This document shows, in pieces, positions 1 to 10,631 of a stretch of 64,000 bases of DNA. Source of the stretch: Heterostelium album PN500. Lineage: Eukaryota > Evosea > Eumycetozoa > Acytosteliales > Acytosteliaceae. The notes under the pieces are model-generated. The model was given only the letters and a program-made list of their open reading frames with translations. It was not told the origin of the DNA and did not search any database. Within the stretch, counting starts at the first letter, position 1. Every line of letters starts with the position of its first letter. The translations under genes were made by a program, and so were the position numbers. The stretch is taken from positions 930,001 through 994,000 of the forward strand of contig NW_008805076.1 of NCBI RefSeq assembly GCF_000004825.1, given 5' to 3'.

Positions 1-2348
1 AATATAATAATAAAATGTATAAATGAATGCAACTTACCAAAAATAATTTTAGTAATATCATTATAAGACTTTAGATAGTGGGAATCATCTTTACCAAGGA
101 ATTTTGATATTTTTGCAAGTGATTTCGAAGCGAATGCCATCCACGATGAGAGATCTACGTGAACTTCAGAAACGGATGGTGGGTTTGCACGTGGATAGTC
201 ATCGAGTCCCGATGCCAGAGTGTGGTTTACTTTACGTCCACGCCAACGGAATGCATTTTCAATGTGAGCTGGCTGTGTCTTCCAGTAGAAGCTGTAGAAT
301 CTAACGATTCTTGGATAGGCATCCTCGAGGAATGAGCTGATCAAATCAATCTCTACCTTGTGTTTCTCTGGTGATTCGCTCTTCTTGAAGGTATCAACCA
401 TATCGATCAGCTTATTGATAGACATGAGAAGAGTTGGTGGATTTGCAATTCTAGGTGATTGAACCTGGAACTCTGGCGGCACCATAGAGAGTGCTTCTTT
501 TCCTAGGATCTGTTCTCTTGGAATCCAACCATTCTCATCGACCAAATTGAACCAATGTGCCAGTGTTTCGATAGTCAACTCGATATCCCAACTGGAAACA
601 ACCATTTGATGGAATCCTTCATCCCATAAGAATCCTCTTGGGAATGCTGGTCTTGATGGTGATGCTGAATATAATGCCTATAAAATAAATATCGAACGAT
701 TCGAAGGTTTTGTTAATATAATCGAAATGGTTGTGTTATATTAGTTTATAACGACATACATGAGGTGCTAATCTAATTGATCTATTTGGTTGGTCAGGAT
801 GAACAGAGATGGTTCGGCCATACCAATAACCGAAACCTCCTAATAAATTGGAAAGTACCATCTTTGAGAAACCTTTATATCCTTCTTTATAGTACTTTGG
901 TAATGGGAATTTAACATCGAATCTCTCTAAAAATGATTTATCGTATTTTTCGAATAATTTATCAAATTCATCACCTGTAATCTCTTTGGCTACTTTAGAA
1001 ACCTGTGAACTAGATAATTGTTGATGTTGATTGTTGTTGTTGTTGTTGTTTTGATCATCTTGATCATGTGAATTGTGTGAAATAAATGTGATTTCAACCT
1101 ATAAATTTAAAATAATATTAATAAAAATGATGATCATTTTTATGTGAAATGTTCATTTACTTACTTCAAATGGTACTTTCATAACTCTTTGAATTACAAC
1201 TAAATTTGATTGATCATTGATTGTATTTGGTAATGTTGGAACGAATGGTGGTACTGAACGTGAGGTCTTGGCAAACTCATGCCACTCACCATAGTAACTG
1301 GATACATGTTGTTTGGTTGTTTCGTCAAAGATATTTGGTACCATATCCCAGTTATCGTCATCGAATCTAGCTTTACCATAAAAGTGCCATTTCGAAAGTG
1401 ATGGTTGATTCTTTAAAAACTTTGCATCTGGATTTACACTTGAAGAAACTATAGATAACATGAAGACAATACATACATATTAATATCAAAAAGTATCTAT
1501 ATATATATATATATTTATAAACCTATTAAAACTATTTACCATCATTAAATAATAAGGTATATTTTCCAATTTCAGGATGTTCACCATTGATGTGAATGTC
1601 ACCTTCCAATCCGGATGCAGATGAAGGTGGTAGGTTGTCGAGCTTCAATGAGTTCTGTGAGGTTTTTGTTATGCTTTCGTCGTGGATGTAGTACATCATC
1701 GAGAAGTAGGGAGCGGTCAACGATTGGTTGAGTGCGCGTCCCGACAATCGCACGGTCCAGTCACCTCCACCTGGCTGTGAAGAGTGACCCTTCTTGACGA
1801 AGCTGGTTGTCAGCAGTAGGTTGCCCGGACGATCGACCAACTCTTGCTCACCAAAGTTCTTGCCGTCGTGACGCTTCCACTCGTAACGCACTACACCGTC
1901 ACGACCTTGCTGTGTGCGGTAGAGATACCGAGCGAACAGGTTATCGACGTTCGGTGTCGACCAAACTAGACCGGTATTGACTGGTTGCTTGCTTCTCGTT
2001 TTCATACCAAAGTAGAGATGAGGTTTGTACGTACCCCAATATAGTGTATTGTTTAGTGAATTCCTTCCTGTCTTTATCAAAGGCATCGGTCCTTCATTTT
2101 GTGGCTCTAAATGTATATTTCCTAATCATTAAGAACAAAAAGAAAGAGAAAGAAAGAAAGAGAAAGAAAGAAAGAAAAAACATTCAAATCAAATCAATAT
2201 AAAAAAGCTCATTTTACAAATCATCAATTTAATTTAAAAAAAAAAACAAAATAAATTTACCTTGATTCAAATGAACATCTATTGCATAAACTATATTTAT
2301 AAATATTAATGATAATGATATTACCAAAATATAGTAATATTTCATCAT
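1..2348 (-). CDS. Mannosyl-oligosaccharide glucosidase (glucosidase I, GH63), 3' end outside the window
   Basis: This is ER glucosidase I, which removes the terminal alpha-1,2-glucose from newly transferred N-glycans. Five exons are visible: 2261-2348, 1540-2121, 1165-1448, 760-1098 and 38-677; a donor at 36-37 shows the gene continues past the edge. Exon 1 encodes a hydrophobic signal/anchor ending in INIVYA, which fixes the start. The family signatures follow: NTLYWGTYKPHLYFGMKTRS, then GGFGYWYGR, then FPRGFLWDEGFHQ and LDDYPRA, all matching eukaryotic GH63 glucosidase I in order. An Asn/Gln-rich insert (from about 1028) is a typical dictyostelid low-complexity addition. The catalytic C-terminal end lies outside the window. 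Family assignment is firm; exon joins are inferred from splice consensus and frame. Confidence 0.93.
2132..2180. repeat. GAAA-rich microsatellite
   Basis: A purine-rich run of GAAA/GAGAAA units lies in intron 1 of the glucosidase I gene. It is low-complexity sequence with no visible coding role. Confidence 0.7.
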
Positions 2349-3910
2349 TATTTATATATGTATATTTTTCTTTTCCTTTTTTATTTGAAAATCTTCAACT
2401 TTTTACTATTATTTTATATTTCTATAATTATTGTTATTATTATTATTATTATTTATATTCGAAACTTCAACTAAAAACTGATGATATATACTATAAATAA
2501 TATTAAAAATATAAATAATATAAAAAGTGCTATTAAAAAATTAAAAACTAATAAATATGTCAACTATTTTAATTCTATCTATCTATAATAATAAATTAGA
2601 AATCACAAATAAATGTTAGTTTTTTTTTTTTTTTTTTTTTGACAGTCTAAAAATAATAAAATCTACTAAAATTATGTGTCTTTGTTTAATGTGTTGAATG
2701 ACTTTGAGAGGAGAGTGTAAGTGAGTTGTGGGTGTTGGTGAGAATGTAAAACAAAACTGTGTGTTTAATATATTATGTTGTTGATTGAATTGATTTTAAC
2801 CAAAAAGAGAATTTGTCAATTTATTTAATTTTTCGAAATGAATGAAATGCAACAACAATTTTCGTAGAGTGCTTAATCTTATTTTATTTTATTTTTTAAA
2901 AAATGGTGATGATGAAGTGCAAGCAATTCATAAAAAAAAAATGAAATGATTGAGAGTGATTGTCAATTATATATATAGATAAAACAATCTGAAACTATTA
3001 ATAAATAAATAAATAACTAATAACTTGTATAATCTAATACTATCACTGTATATCTATATTAAATTATGATTAATTGCGAAATGATTGATTATACCCTTTT
3101 TACTTAAATGATGATGCAATATATAATTATATATTTGTTGATTGCTGACCGTTGATTGATTTTCAGAATTAATTTTAAATTAAATAAATTAAAAAAAAAC
3201 AAATAGTTTGTTGTTATTGTTGTTTAAAGAATTTGGAATGCTTGAATTTTTGCTAAAGAGGTTCCAAATTTCATTTATCCGTTTAAAAACAAAAAAAACA
3301 AAAAATTTACTAATTTTTGGTGGTTGATGTTCTCTCAACTTAAATCTTTTTTTTCTTTTTAAATTTTTTAGTAAAAATTATCTTTGCACTATGATTATTA
3401 TTCGCTTGATCACACCACACAATTTTAAATTTATTATTTTATTTTTTTAATCTAGAATATCTTTTGTTTTTTAAATTTTAATTAATTTTTAATCTTAAAA
3501 AAATAAAATAATCTACCACCAGAACCATTTTGTTTGTTGATTCCAACTTTGAGTTGATAAATAATCTTACAAGTCAAATCAATCAAATTTGGAATCACTG
3601 TTGTTTTAGAATTTATAATGATAGTGTAACTTTATAAAGTTTGCGTTGTAAATATAGTGCAACTGCAATGCCTAGATTCATGGACTGTATCCTAAGAATT
3701 CATAGATTAGAGTTATGAGAGGATCTTGAACTGTCAAAATTATTTCTTTTTCAAAGTGTTTTAACAAGAGAATAACTCACTACACTGAATAGGTAGGGAT
3801 TTATTGAGTTTATTTTAGTTTGTTATTTAATTAATTAGTCGACATGTTTTTTTTTTAATCATAGATCATAGCAAATGTTCACTTTATTGGAACTATAGCT
3901 TAGTATACTA
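2349..3910. other. A/T-rich intergenic region
   Basis: No credible gene is seen here. The stretch is very A/T-rich, with homopolymer runs (for example the T-run near 2621-2640) and short unconnected ORFs without recognisable motifs. It should contain the glucosidase I promoter at its left end. Confidence 0.6.
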
Positions 3911-5070
3911 ATGGAAACATACATTGACTTACCTCTTGAAAACAAGAATGACAACAATTTAGATAGTGAAACGTATGATGATGTTAGCAGCAAGGTACGT
4001 CTATTTTTTCGTAAGGCAACTTACATTGATAAGGAGTAAGAATTACCAGCTTTTTCGTAGCGAGCTCGATCAACAGCCTCTCTGGAGTTAAGACAGCAAA
4101 AGGTGTTATCTACAGCGGTCTTGTTCTTACCAAAAACCTCGATCGATTGCATGATTTCTACCTGGAAGAGTTGTCTATCGACAAGCAAATGCGGTTCCAA
4201 CCAATCTTCCTTGACTTTCATTTTATCAGCATCAGCAAGATGACAAATGTCAGAGGACTGAATCTCGATAAAAGTTACACTCTCTACAGCAAAGCACTAG
4301 TCGATCTGGTTGGTGGTGAAGAATTGCGTGTCAGTGAAGCTGCAGTCGTATTACGAACGGTCATGCCTGAAGTCTTGGAGGGCGATCATCCACTAAACAA
4401 GATATCGATGTGGGCTCTATTTGACAAATCGATAACGGTCGGAAACGAGGTGAGATCGGTAAAGGATAAGAATTAGGCCTTCGAATTTAAATTCTTTCCA
4501 CACTCACCGTCACCGGAGGCCAATGAGGCGTGCAAGAAAACCGAGACTGCTATCAATAAATCACCAAAGAGATGAGCACACCATTTTGAGGCTTACTGTG
4601 GAGTGCGTCTGTAGTTATCTGGTAAGACACGATTTTATTTGCTCAAAAGATCTCCTTGACAAACAGATGCCACTGCGGTTATGCTGCCCCCTTGGATTTA
4701 CTGATTAATGTACTTGTTGGTCACCACTCGCTTGGAGATTTCGACGAGGTCGATAGTAAAATCAATTGGTCGTTGTACTTAGCTTCAGAGGTATGACCAC
4801 TACTTAAATATTCGTTTATTAAATTATCATAGGTTTATTCAATGGATAGCAAATCAAATTTTTGATTCTTACGATTAAATAAACTGAAACAAATAAATGA
4901 TACTTATCCAATTAGTTGTCAATAGCGAAGGCATGGCCGGCGTCAAAATCCTGGGTGATACAATTAACTGTTAATGACCTTGAATTCGTAGTGCTAACCG
5001 CCTACCATGGGGAGATTCTTCGAGATGGCTCACAACTCTCTACATAGTGATTATTTTTCAGTTTCAGTCA
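3911..5070 (+). pseudogene. Unrecognised coding remnant, relatively GC-rich
   Basis: Several open stretches on the plus strand read like real protein, including a 4033-4476 stretch with SKALVDLVGGEEL and MPEVLEGDHPLNK, a short one around 4668-4790 with GDFDEVDSKINWSLY, and one ending near 5047 with EFVVLTAYHGEILRDG. Base composition is visibly more GC-rich than the flanks and codon use looks protein-like. The pieces are not in one continuous frame and the whole looks broken, although some interruptions could be introns. I do not recognise the family. A minus-strand ORF over 4021-4221 overlaps it and makes strand assignment of the left part less certain. Confidence 0.4.
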
Positions 5071-5491
5071 GTCATTCCTAGAATGGGTTTATCGTCACTG
5101 AGCATTTATTAGCCATTTGTTTGGGCATTAATGACTAGGTTTACATAGACAGGACGACTTGTTACTGCTAGCAGTAACAATCAGAATCGGCGGCGTGTGA
5201 TCAATACAACACAAAAGACTCATCGTCATTAATAATAAAAAATAATAAATAGATCTTTTGGTTTGTAATTTTAATTAAATACTATAGTTACAGTATTTTT
5301 ATTTGGTTGACAATATTTGTACAGTTATTTGTAGAGAATAATACAATGGTAAATTATTTAATTAGTGGCAGAGAGCAGAAGTGAATAGAATTCAAGTCTA
5401 TCCAAAATAGTTTTATACTTACTATTGTGGACCTCCAAGGTTAGAACCATTGGAATCGTTGACATGTAGCGATAGTAGTTACTCAATAAAC
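5071..5491. other. Intergenic, no gene seen
   Basis: A/T-rich sequence with no supported gene. Its right end carries the 3' side of the minus-strand exonuclease gene. Confidence 0.5.
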
Positions 5492-6107
5492 TTAAAGATA
5501 TTGTGTTTTTTTTTTGTCAATTATATACCTTTCCCAATCGACACTGTGTTTGTTGTAGATCATCATTGAAGCGAGTGAATCTTCCTCTGCACTGTGTTCG
5601 TATGTTTGTATATCAACAGCTAGATACTTCTTTGCCAATTTCTTTAATGCTTGTGGATAGAGTCTCTTTACGGTTTCATATTCTACCACTACCGGTTGTT
5701 GATCTTCTTCCGACTGCTCTTGAGCAATACTACTTTTCTTCTTTACAACGATATCTCTTTCAGACATCAAGGGTTCATAACAGTAACTATCTCTAACTCT
5801 CTCGGGATCATCGTGTTGGTAATCCAACACTTGAAAGTCTTTCTGCAAGTTATGCCCGACCACTATCTTGTTGCGTAGGATCATTGCAACATCTCTTTTC
5901 ACTGAAGCTGCAGGTGGTGCTCTTTCAAGCATTCCATAGGTCAGTCCAGACCATCTTGTTCGGTAGTTCGTTATAAAACTCTCTGGTTTAGCATAACTCT
6001 TATAGATTGTATTACCATATGAATTGACTATACATACACTTCCAAGAGCCTCTTTTCTACCCTCGACCTCTACCATCTCACAATCTATTGCAACAATAGG
6101 TGTTTGA
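5492..6107 (-). CDS. REXO4/ISG20-like DEDDh 3'-5' exonuclease (5' exon unresolved)
   Basis: This exon encodes about 204 residues of a DEDDh-family RNA exonuclease of the REXO4 type, usually nucleolar and involved in rRNA processing. All three exonuclease motifs are visible: Exo I as AIDCEMVEVEG, Exo II as VGHNLQKDFQVLDY, and Exo III as HSAEEDSLASMM with the H-x(4)-D spacing. The lysine-rich C-terminus ends in KKKTQYL. The reading frame upstream of 6107 is closed by a stop, and an acceptor-like AAAG sits there, so a short 5' exon is expected. None of the nearby ATG/donor combinations I tried gave the right phase, so the start is not annotated. Catalytic residues look intact. Confidence 0.85.
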
Positions 6108-6352
6108 CTTTATATATTATATATAACCATGATTTGATAGAATGAATAAGTATAAGACTTCTATACCGCTAACGATATTAATCATATTTTTAAAAAAATC
6201 ATTCTTACGATATATCATATTTATTCGTTCTTAAATCATATACAGTCTGATAATAATGAGACATTAGGTTTAAGTAATAAAATTTATTTGTAATAATTGC
6301 ACACAAATAAATTTGTGTTTAATTCCATTCAATGACAGATGGAACAAAATTA

Positions 6353-6416
6353 AAATTTGATTTATTAAAAAAAATCAAATTAAAATTTTAATAAAATTTG
6401 ATTTATTAAAAAAAAT
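6353..6416. repeat. Two direct copies of a 23-nt A/T-rich unit, period 41
   Basis: The 23-nt sequence starting AAATTTGATTTATT occurs at 6353-6375 and again at 6394-6416. Confidence 0.75.
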
Positions 6417-6811
6417 AATTGTCCTTGTTAAACTACTTAAAGAGGAGTGTATGGATTCCTTGATTGATGATATCTAGATATTTTATTATTATTATTCATT
6501 CTGTTATTGAAACTTTAATTTTTGAAGAATCTAGATTATTAAAATAATTCAACCAAACAAAAGATATTAATATAGTTTAAAAAAAGAATTTTGGATCTTA
6601 ATAATTAAAACTAAACCAACATTATATACCGTTTCAAAACAAAGTATTTGTAAAAATCCAAACAGTTCTTTGAAACAAACATCATTACCAATGATAAAAC
6701 AATTTTTAAATTGATACCACAAATAATCAAGAATAAAATGATTTTGTAAAATATAATTAACCTTTTTTAGATAAAAAATTTTCATCAAAATAACATCATA
6801 TTTAATTTTTT

Positions 6812-6930
6812 CTATGGTTGTTTGATATCGGGATTGTGTGTTGCAAATTCGACAAATAATATTTATTTTGTTTACTATGGTTGTTTGATATCAAGATTGT
6901 GTGTTACAAATTCGACAGATAATATTGTTT
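6812..6930. repeat. Imperfect tandem duplication, period 63
   Basis: The sequence starting CTATGGTTGTTTGATATC recurs 63 bp later (6812 and 6875) with a few substitutions. Because 63 is a multiple of three, one frame stays open across both copies, but the translation resembles no gene. Confidence 0.75.
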
Positions 6931-7179
6931 TTTTTAGAATAAATAGATTACTAAATTTATGGACTCTAATAAGAATGAACACCTTTTCATTTTCTTATAC
7001 TTGTTCTATTCTTTTATCAAGAACTATAATCTTTTATTTTTAAAAATTATTTTTTATCAGTTTACTCAAATATAATTGATTTATTAAATAGTTTTAATTT
7101 TTTAGAAACAATGGTTTATATACTAGACCTGGCAAAAACGACTTAAATCTACAGATTCAACAACATTCAAGTTTTATAT

Positions 7180-7446
7180 ATGGATATCAAATCAGAAAAT
7201 CACATTCAATTAAACGATCTCTTTGAATATGTTAGCAAATTCACAGCCCTTAAAAAATTAGTTATTTCAACTGAAAGTTGGTCTTTGTTAGGCGAAATCA
7301 AAAACAAGTTTCCAACTTTACTTCTTTATGTATACTTTAAGGAACTTAGTTTTAACCTATATCCTATCCTCTATCCTGAATTGTATAATAAAATAAAAGA
7401 AGGTATCAATTTTCTATATATTCAAGAAATTCCATTAAATAAATAA
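7180..7446 (+). CDS. Small hypothetical ORF, possible fragment of a repeat-protein family
   Basis: An 88-codon ORF (start MDIKSENHIQLND) with a leucine/aromatic pattern, such as FTALKKLVIS, that resembles the tail of dictyostelid leucine-rich or F-box-type repeat proteins. No second exon or promoter could be supported. It could be a 3' fragment left from a larger gene. Function unknown. Confidence 0.3.
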   Translation: MDIKSENHIQLNDLFEYVSKFTALKKLVISTESWSLLGEIKNKFPTLLLYVYFKELSFNLYPILYPELYNKIKEGINFLYIQEIPLNK

Positions 7447-7741
7447 ATCAATATTTGTTTTAATAAAAAATGGTTTTGTTTTAAATGTCTCTATTCATAT
7501 TTATTAGAAAACTTAATATACCGATGAGTAAGGGTGATATAGAGTTTGATTAAATATAAATTAAATCTTATTATATTTTGTAATCAATTCAATGATGCGC
7601 TCGATCTCATTTAATTCTAGTTTAACATTGTAAGATAACATAATTTTACTCAAACTTAACTTTTAATTTTCATTTAGAATCAAAATTTTTTTTTTCTTTA
7701 AATTGCTTTTTTTATTTTAAACAAATAAATAATATTTAGAA

Positions 7742-8220
7742 TTAGGAGTATTTATATTTATATTTAAATATATTATTTTTATTATAAGTAGCTTGTTTCG
7801 AAACAACACTAACATAACCATTGTTGTGAGAAAAGAATCCAACCGGTACTATTTTCTCAATTGAATCATTATTTCTAAATTTGTTGGCGTTGACAACATT
7901 CATCAATTGTATTGTATTGTACAATTCCAAAGAATTCGGGTTCTCTTGATCTCTAACAAATGTGAAGTGCAACCAACATTTTGAATATCCATTTCGCTAA
8001 CTTTGTGGATTCTTCTTCAATTATCAGCATGCCACCATTGATTGGACCACTAAAAAATGACGGTTTACCCTTTTTGTCCAAAGAAAATAGATAGATCGGT
8101 CGATGATCAACTACATAAGGGTGATTTTCATTTAAAATCGACCTTTTAACAAATGCTACTAATTCAAAAGTAGAACTATTCTTTACAACGATCGAACAAC
8201 TTTTGTATATATCATCAGCA
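7742..8220 (-). pseudogene. Unrecognised broken ORF
   Basis: Two adjacent minus-strand open stretches read like one protein in different frames, with strings such as FSGPINGGMLIIEEES in the first and VVNANKFRNNDSIEKIVP in the second. There is no plausible intron between them, so the gene looks broken. I do not recognise the family and could not find a start codon with a sensible upstream context. Confidence 0.35.
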
Positions 8221-8648
8221 AGTTATTGAATGAATTATGTTATATTATGATTGAATATCTTTGTGCTCATAGAATTAATTAAAGTGACCAGAAATGTGAT
8301 TTTAACCAACAAAAATATAATAAACTGTACCGAAAATGATTTCTCAGCATATTATTTTAAAGTGTGATGTTATAAGCAGGTTGTTTATATATTTATAATA
8401 AAAGTAAATAAGATAATTATAAGTAAAACAAAGATAATTATTTATTTATAAGTTATTTGTTGAGTAAAAGACGACTTGTTAAACAGCTAACAACGACGAC
8501 TTAAATACTATAGTATGACGAATCTTGAGGACACCAAATTAGCAATACGGGGAACACACCACTGGGGTTAACACCATGTTGTGTTAACACTACATTGAGA
8601 CGTAGGAGATCTTTACCATAGTTGGATATCTATTAGTACCCTTTAACA
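8221..8648. other. Intergenic upstream of the tRNA region
   Basis: No gene is seen. The right part is less A/T-rich and contains an inverted repeat at 8568-8589 with 8-bp arms (GTTAACAC and its complement) around a 6-nt loop. It may include older mobile-element debris, but no family can be assigned. Confidence 0.4.
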
Positions 8649-8668
8649 ACGGGAAATAACCTAAATCT
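8649..8668. repeat. 20-nt direct repeat, left copy (possible target-site duplication)
   Basis: ACGGGAAATAACCTAAATCT, identical to the copy at 8897-8916. The flanks of the two copies do not match beyond the 20 nt. Confidence 0.85.
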
Positions 8669-8896
8669 CATTATACACACATACAACAACAAGCAATCAC
8701 TCACCTCTACATTTTAAATCAACAATCCTCTTCGTTTTTCACCAACACAACCTCTATTCCATTTTATATTTCACTTACAACATTCATATTAACAAAAAAA
8801 TAAAAAAATAAAAACCAAACCCAAACCATAGACTTAAATTTTCAAATCTACACAACTTTTGAAGCATTTCATAAAGTTCTATTTTAAAAATAAAAT
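8669..8896. mobile_element. 228-bp insertion between direct repeats, possibly a truncated retroelement or processed copy
   Basis: The segment is bounded by perfect 20-nt direct repeats, ends in an A-rich stretch on its right side, and lies immediately upstream of a tRNA gene. Those three properties fit insertion by a non-LTR retrotransposition mechanism; dictyostelid TRE5 elements are known to target sequences upstream of tRNA genes. No coding sequence of a retroelement is visible, so family assignment is inference only. The C/A-rich, G-poor composition also resembles a 5' UTR, so a short retroposed cDNA is an alternative. Confidence 0.4.
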
Positions 8897-8916
8897 ACGG
8901 GAAATAACCTAAATCT
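8897..8916. repeat. 20-nt direct repeat, right copy
   Basis: Second copy of the repeat at 8649-8668. It ends 20 bp before the tRNA-Leu gene. Confidence 0.85.
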
Positions 8917-8936
8917 TTTCATAAAGAAACATTAAA

Positions 8937-9017
8937 GCAAGCTTAGGAAAGTGGTTAAATCCGCTAGACTCAAGTTCTAGTCCGCAAGGTTCGGGAGTTC
9001 GAATCTCCCAGCTTGCA
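8937..9017 (+). tRNA. tRNA-Leu (anticodon CAA)
   Basis: A type II tRNA: acceptor stem GCAAGCT pairs with AGCTTGC (9010-9016) and is followed by discriminator A. The D-arm region contains the A-box-like AGTGGTTAAAT. The anticodon stem CTAGA/TCTAG encloses loop CTCAAGT with anticodon CAA at 8971-8973. A variable arm follows, then T arm GGGAGTTCGAATCTCCC. No intron is present. A T-run near 9030 is a likely Pol III terminator. Confidence 0.95.
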
Positions 9018-10631
9018 TACATTATATAATTTTTTATATTACCGCATGCGGAAATAGGTATTCCATAATCGACTCTGAAGATGGCCATAGTCAAAAGCTA
9101 ATCTCACCTACAATGAAAATAAAGCACCTATATTTGGTAAAAGTAGGTAGTTACTTTTGAACCCCCTTGCAAGATTCTCAGTGTTGTTTTTTCAAATTTT
9201 TTTTCACAATAGACACTTATTACCAAAAAAAATTGTTGTTTTGCTCTATTGAGTTTAGAATGAATGACATCTGGTATATTTATCTCATGAATACCCAGGA
9301 ATTTTAAAAAACATTCAGGTCCTAACAGGTTGTTTGTATATCAAATTTAGTTAAGTATTAATTTTAAGTAAAAAAAAAATATATTGTGTTTTCGAATGTT
9401 GATGAAAAGTGAGATGTCTTGTACAGTTGTCGAATACACTAAAATTAGTTAAACAAAATTATAGATCTAATACTAATTTATAATACAACTCTAAAATTTC
9501 CAAAAAAAACTGGGAATCTAGAGCTCCTTACAATCTTAGATAAGATTGTTTGTCTAAGTATCTGGTTCCATAAAATATTAAATCGAGTAAAGATTGAATT
9601 TGAATCTACTTTCAACTTAATGATAGAAAATAATTTTTCTATAATCGTGAACTCCTTTAAATAATAACCTTTCTTTATACTATATTCTCCTTGTTTTATT
9701 TTCGTTTCATCTGTTAAATTACTTTTCTAGAAAACAATATCTTTGTAAAATCAGTTAAAAACCTTTACATTTTGAATAGGAGTCTAAAAAGTTTTTTTTT
9801 TGTATTATTTCTCAAGTAATTCCCTTAATCCTTTATTGTTCTTCTAATAATGTTATAGATTTATCATTTTAAAAATATATTGATATCCTTTTTTTTTCAA
9901 TGATTTAATTGTTTTTTAAAAAATTATTTTAAAATTTTATTGTAAATATAATTGTTTATACAAATAGTACTATCTCACTGTGATGAGTTTGTTTTTTTCT
10001 TTAGTCTTGAAATTGTTGCAAATTATATTTGAATTTTAAACCAATAACTTCTTGTGCAATTCAGGAATCCAAATCAAGTATTCCAAAATCTTTTATCTTT
10101 CTGTTAACATTTTACTTGGTATCATTCTTTGTTATGATATAATTAAATATTTCAAAATAAATTTATGTATATGTTTTTTTTTGATCAGCTAACACATTTA
10201 GTCCGACTGATGAATTAGGGATTTATTAAATTTGAATTACTTCGGACTTGATTATTTTTGTTGTTTAAGTTTTGAGTTTGAATTTACTTAGTTGTCAATT
10301 TGGTGAGTGGTCGCCAGTTCGAATCTCAGCGTAGACCAGCTTATAAAATACGGAAATTGATGTATGTTAATAAGAAATAGAATCCGGTTTACAAAAAATT
10401 CAATAACCAAAAAATAAATAAGATAGCTAGATCAAATCGATTAGAGTTCTACTTCTTAAAAAAAAGTTTTTTTTTCTTTAGTACATGACTGAAATATATT
10501 TCACAGCAAACACTCTGAAAAAGTTTAAAAAAAAATATAATAGAACTCACTTAATATATGTCCTGGAAAATTTAGATGCCTATATTCACTTTGTTTTTAA
10601 ATGTTTTGTTAATAGTTTATTTAATATTTTA
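9018..10631. other. A/T-rich intergenic region
   Basis: No gene is supported. A degenerate tRNA-like B-box (GTTCGAATCTC) occurs near 10317 but the molecule does not fold. This region holds the 3' side of gene A. Confidence 0.55.

Larger units (their letters stand above)
6108..7179. other. A/T-rich intergenic with short repeats
   Basis: No gene is supported. It contains two short duplications (listed separately) and small ORFs of low-complexity translation. Confidence 0.55.

Noticed and set aside
4021-4221. Minus-strand ORF over the coding remnant
   Set aside because: Overlaps the longer plus-strand open stretch (4033-4476), with no supporting start context or family. Strand there remains uncertain.
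8568-8589. GTTAACAC inverted repeat as a terminator or regulatory hairpin
   Set aside because: It is short and isolated, with no adjacent gene that would use it.
10300-10345. tRNA-like fragment (AGTGG and GTTCGAATCTC boxes)
   Set aside because: No acceptor or anticodon stem can be formed; at most a decayed tRNA 3' half.
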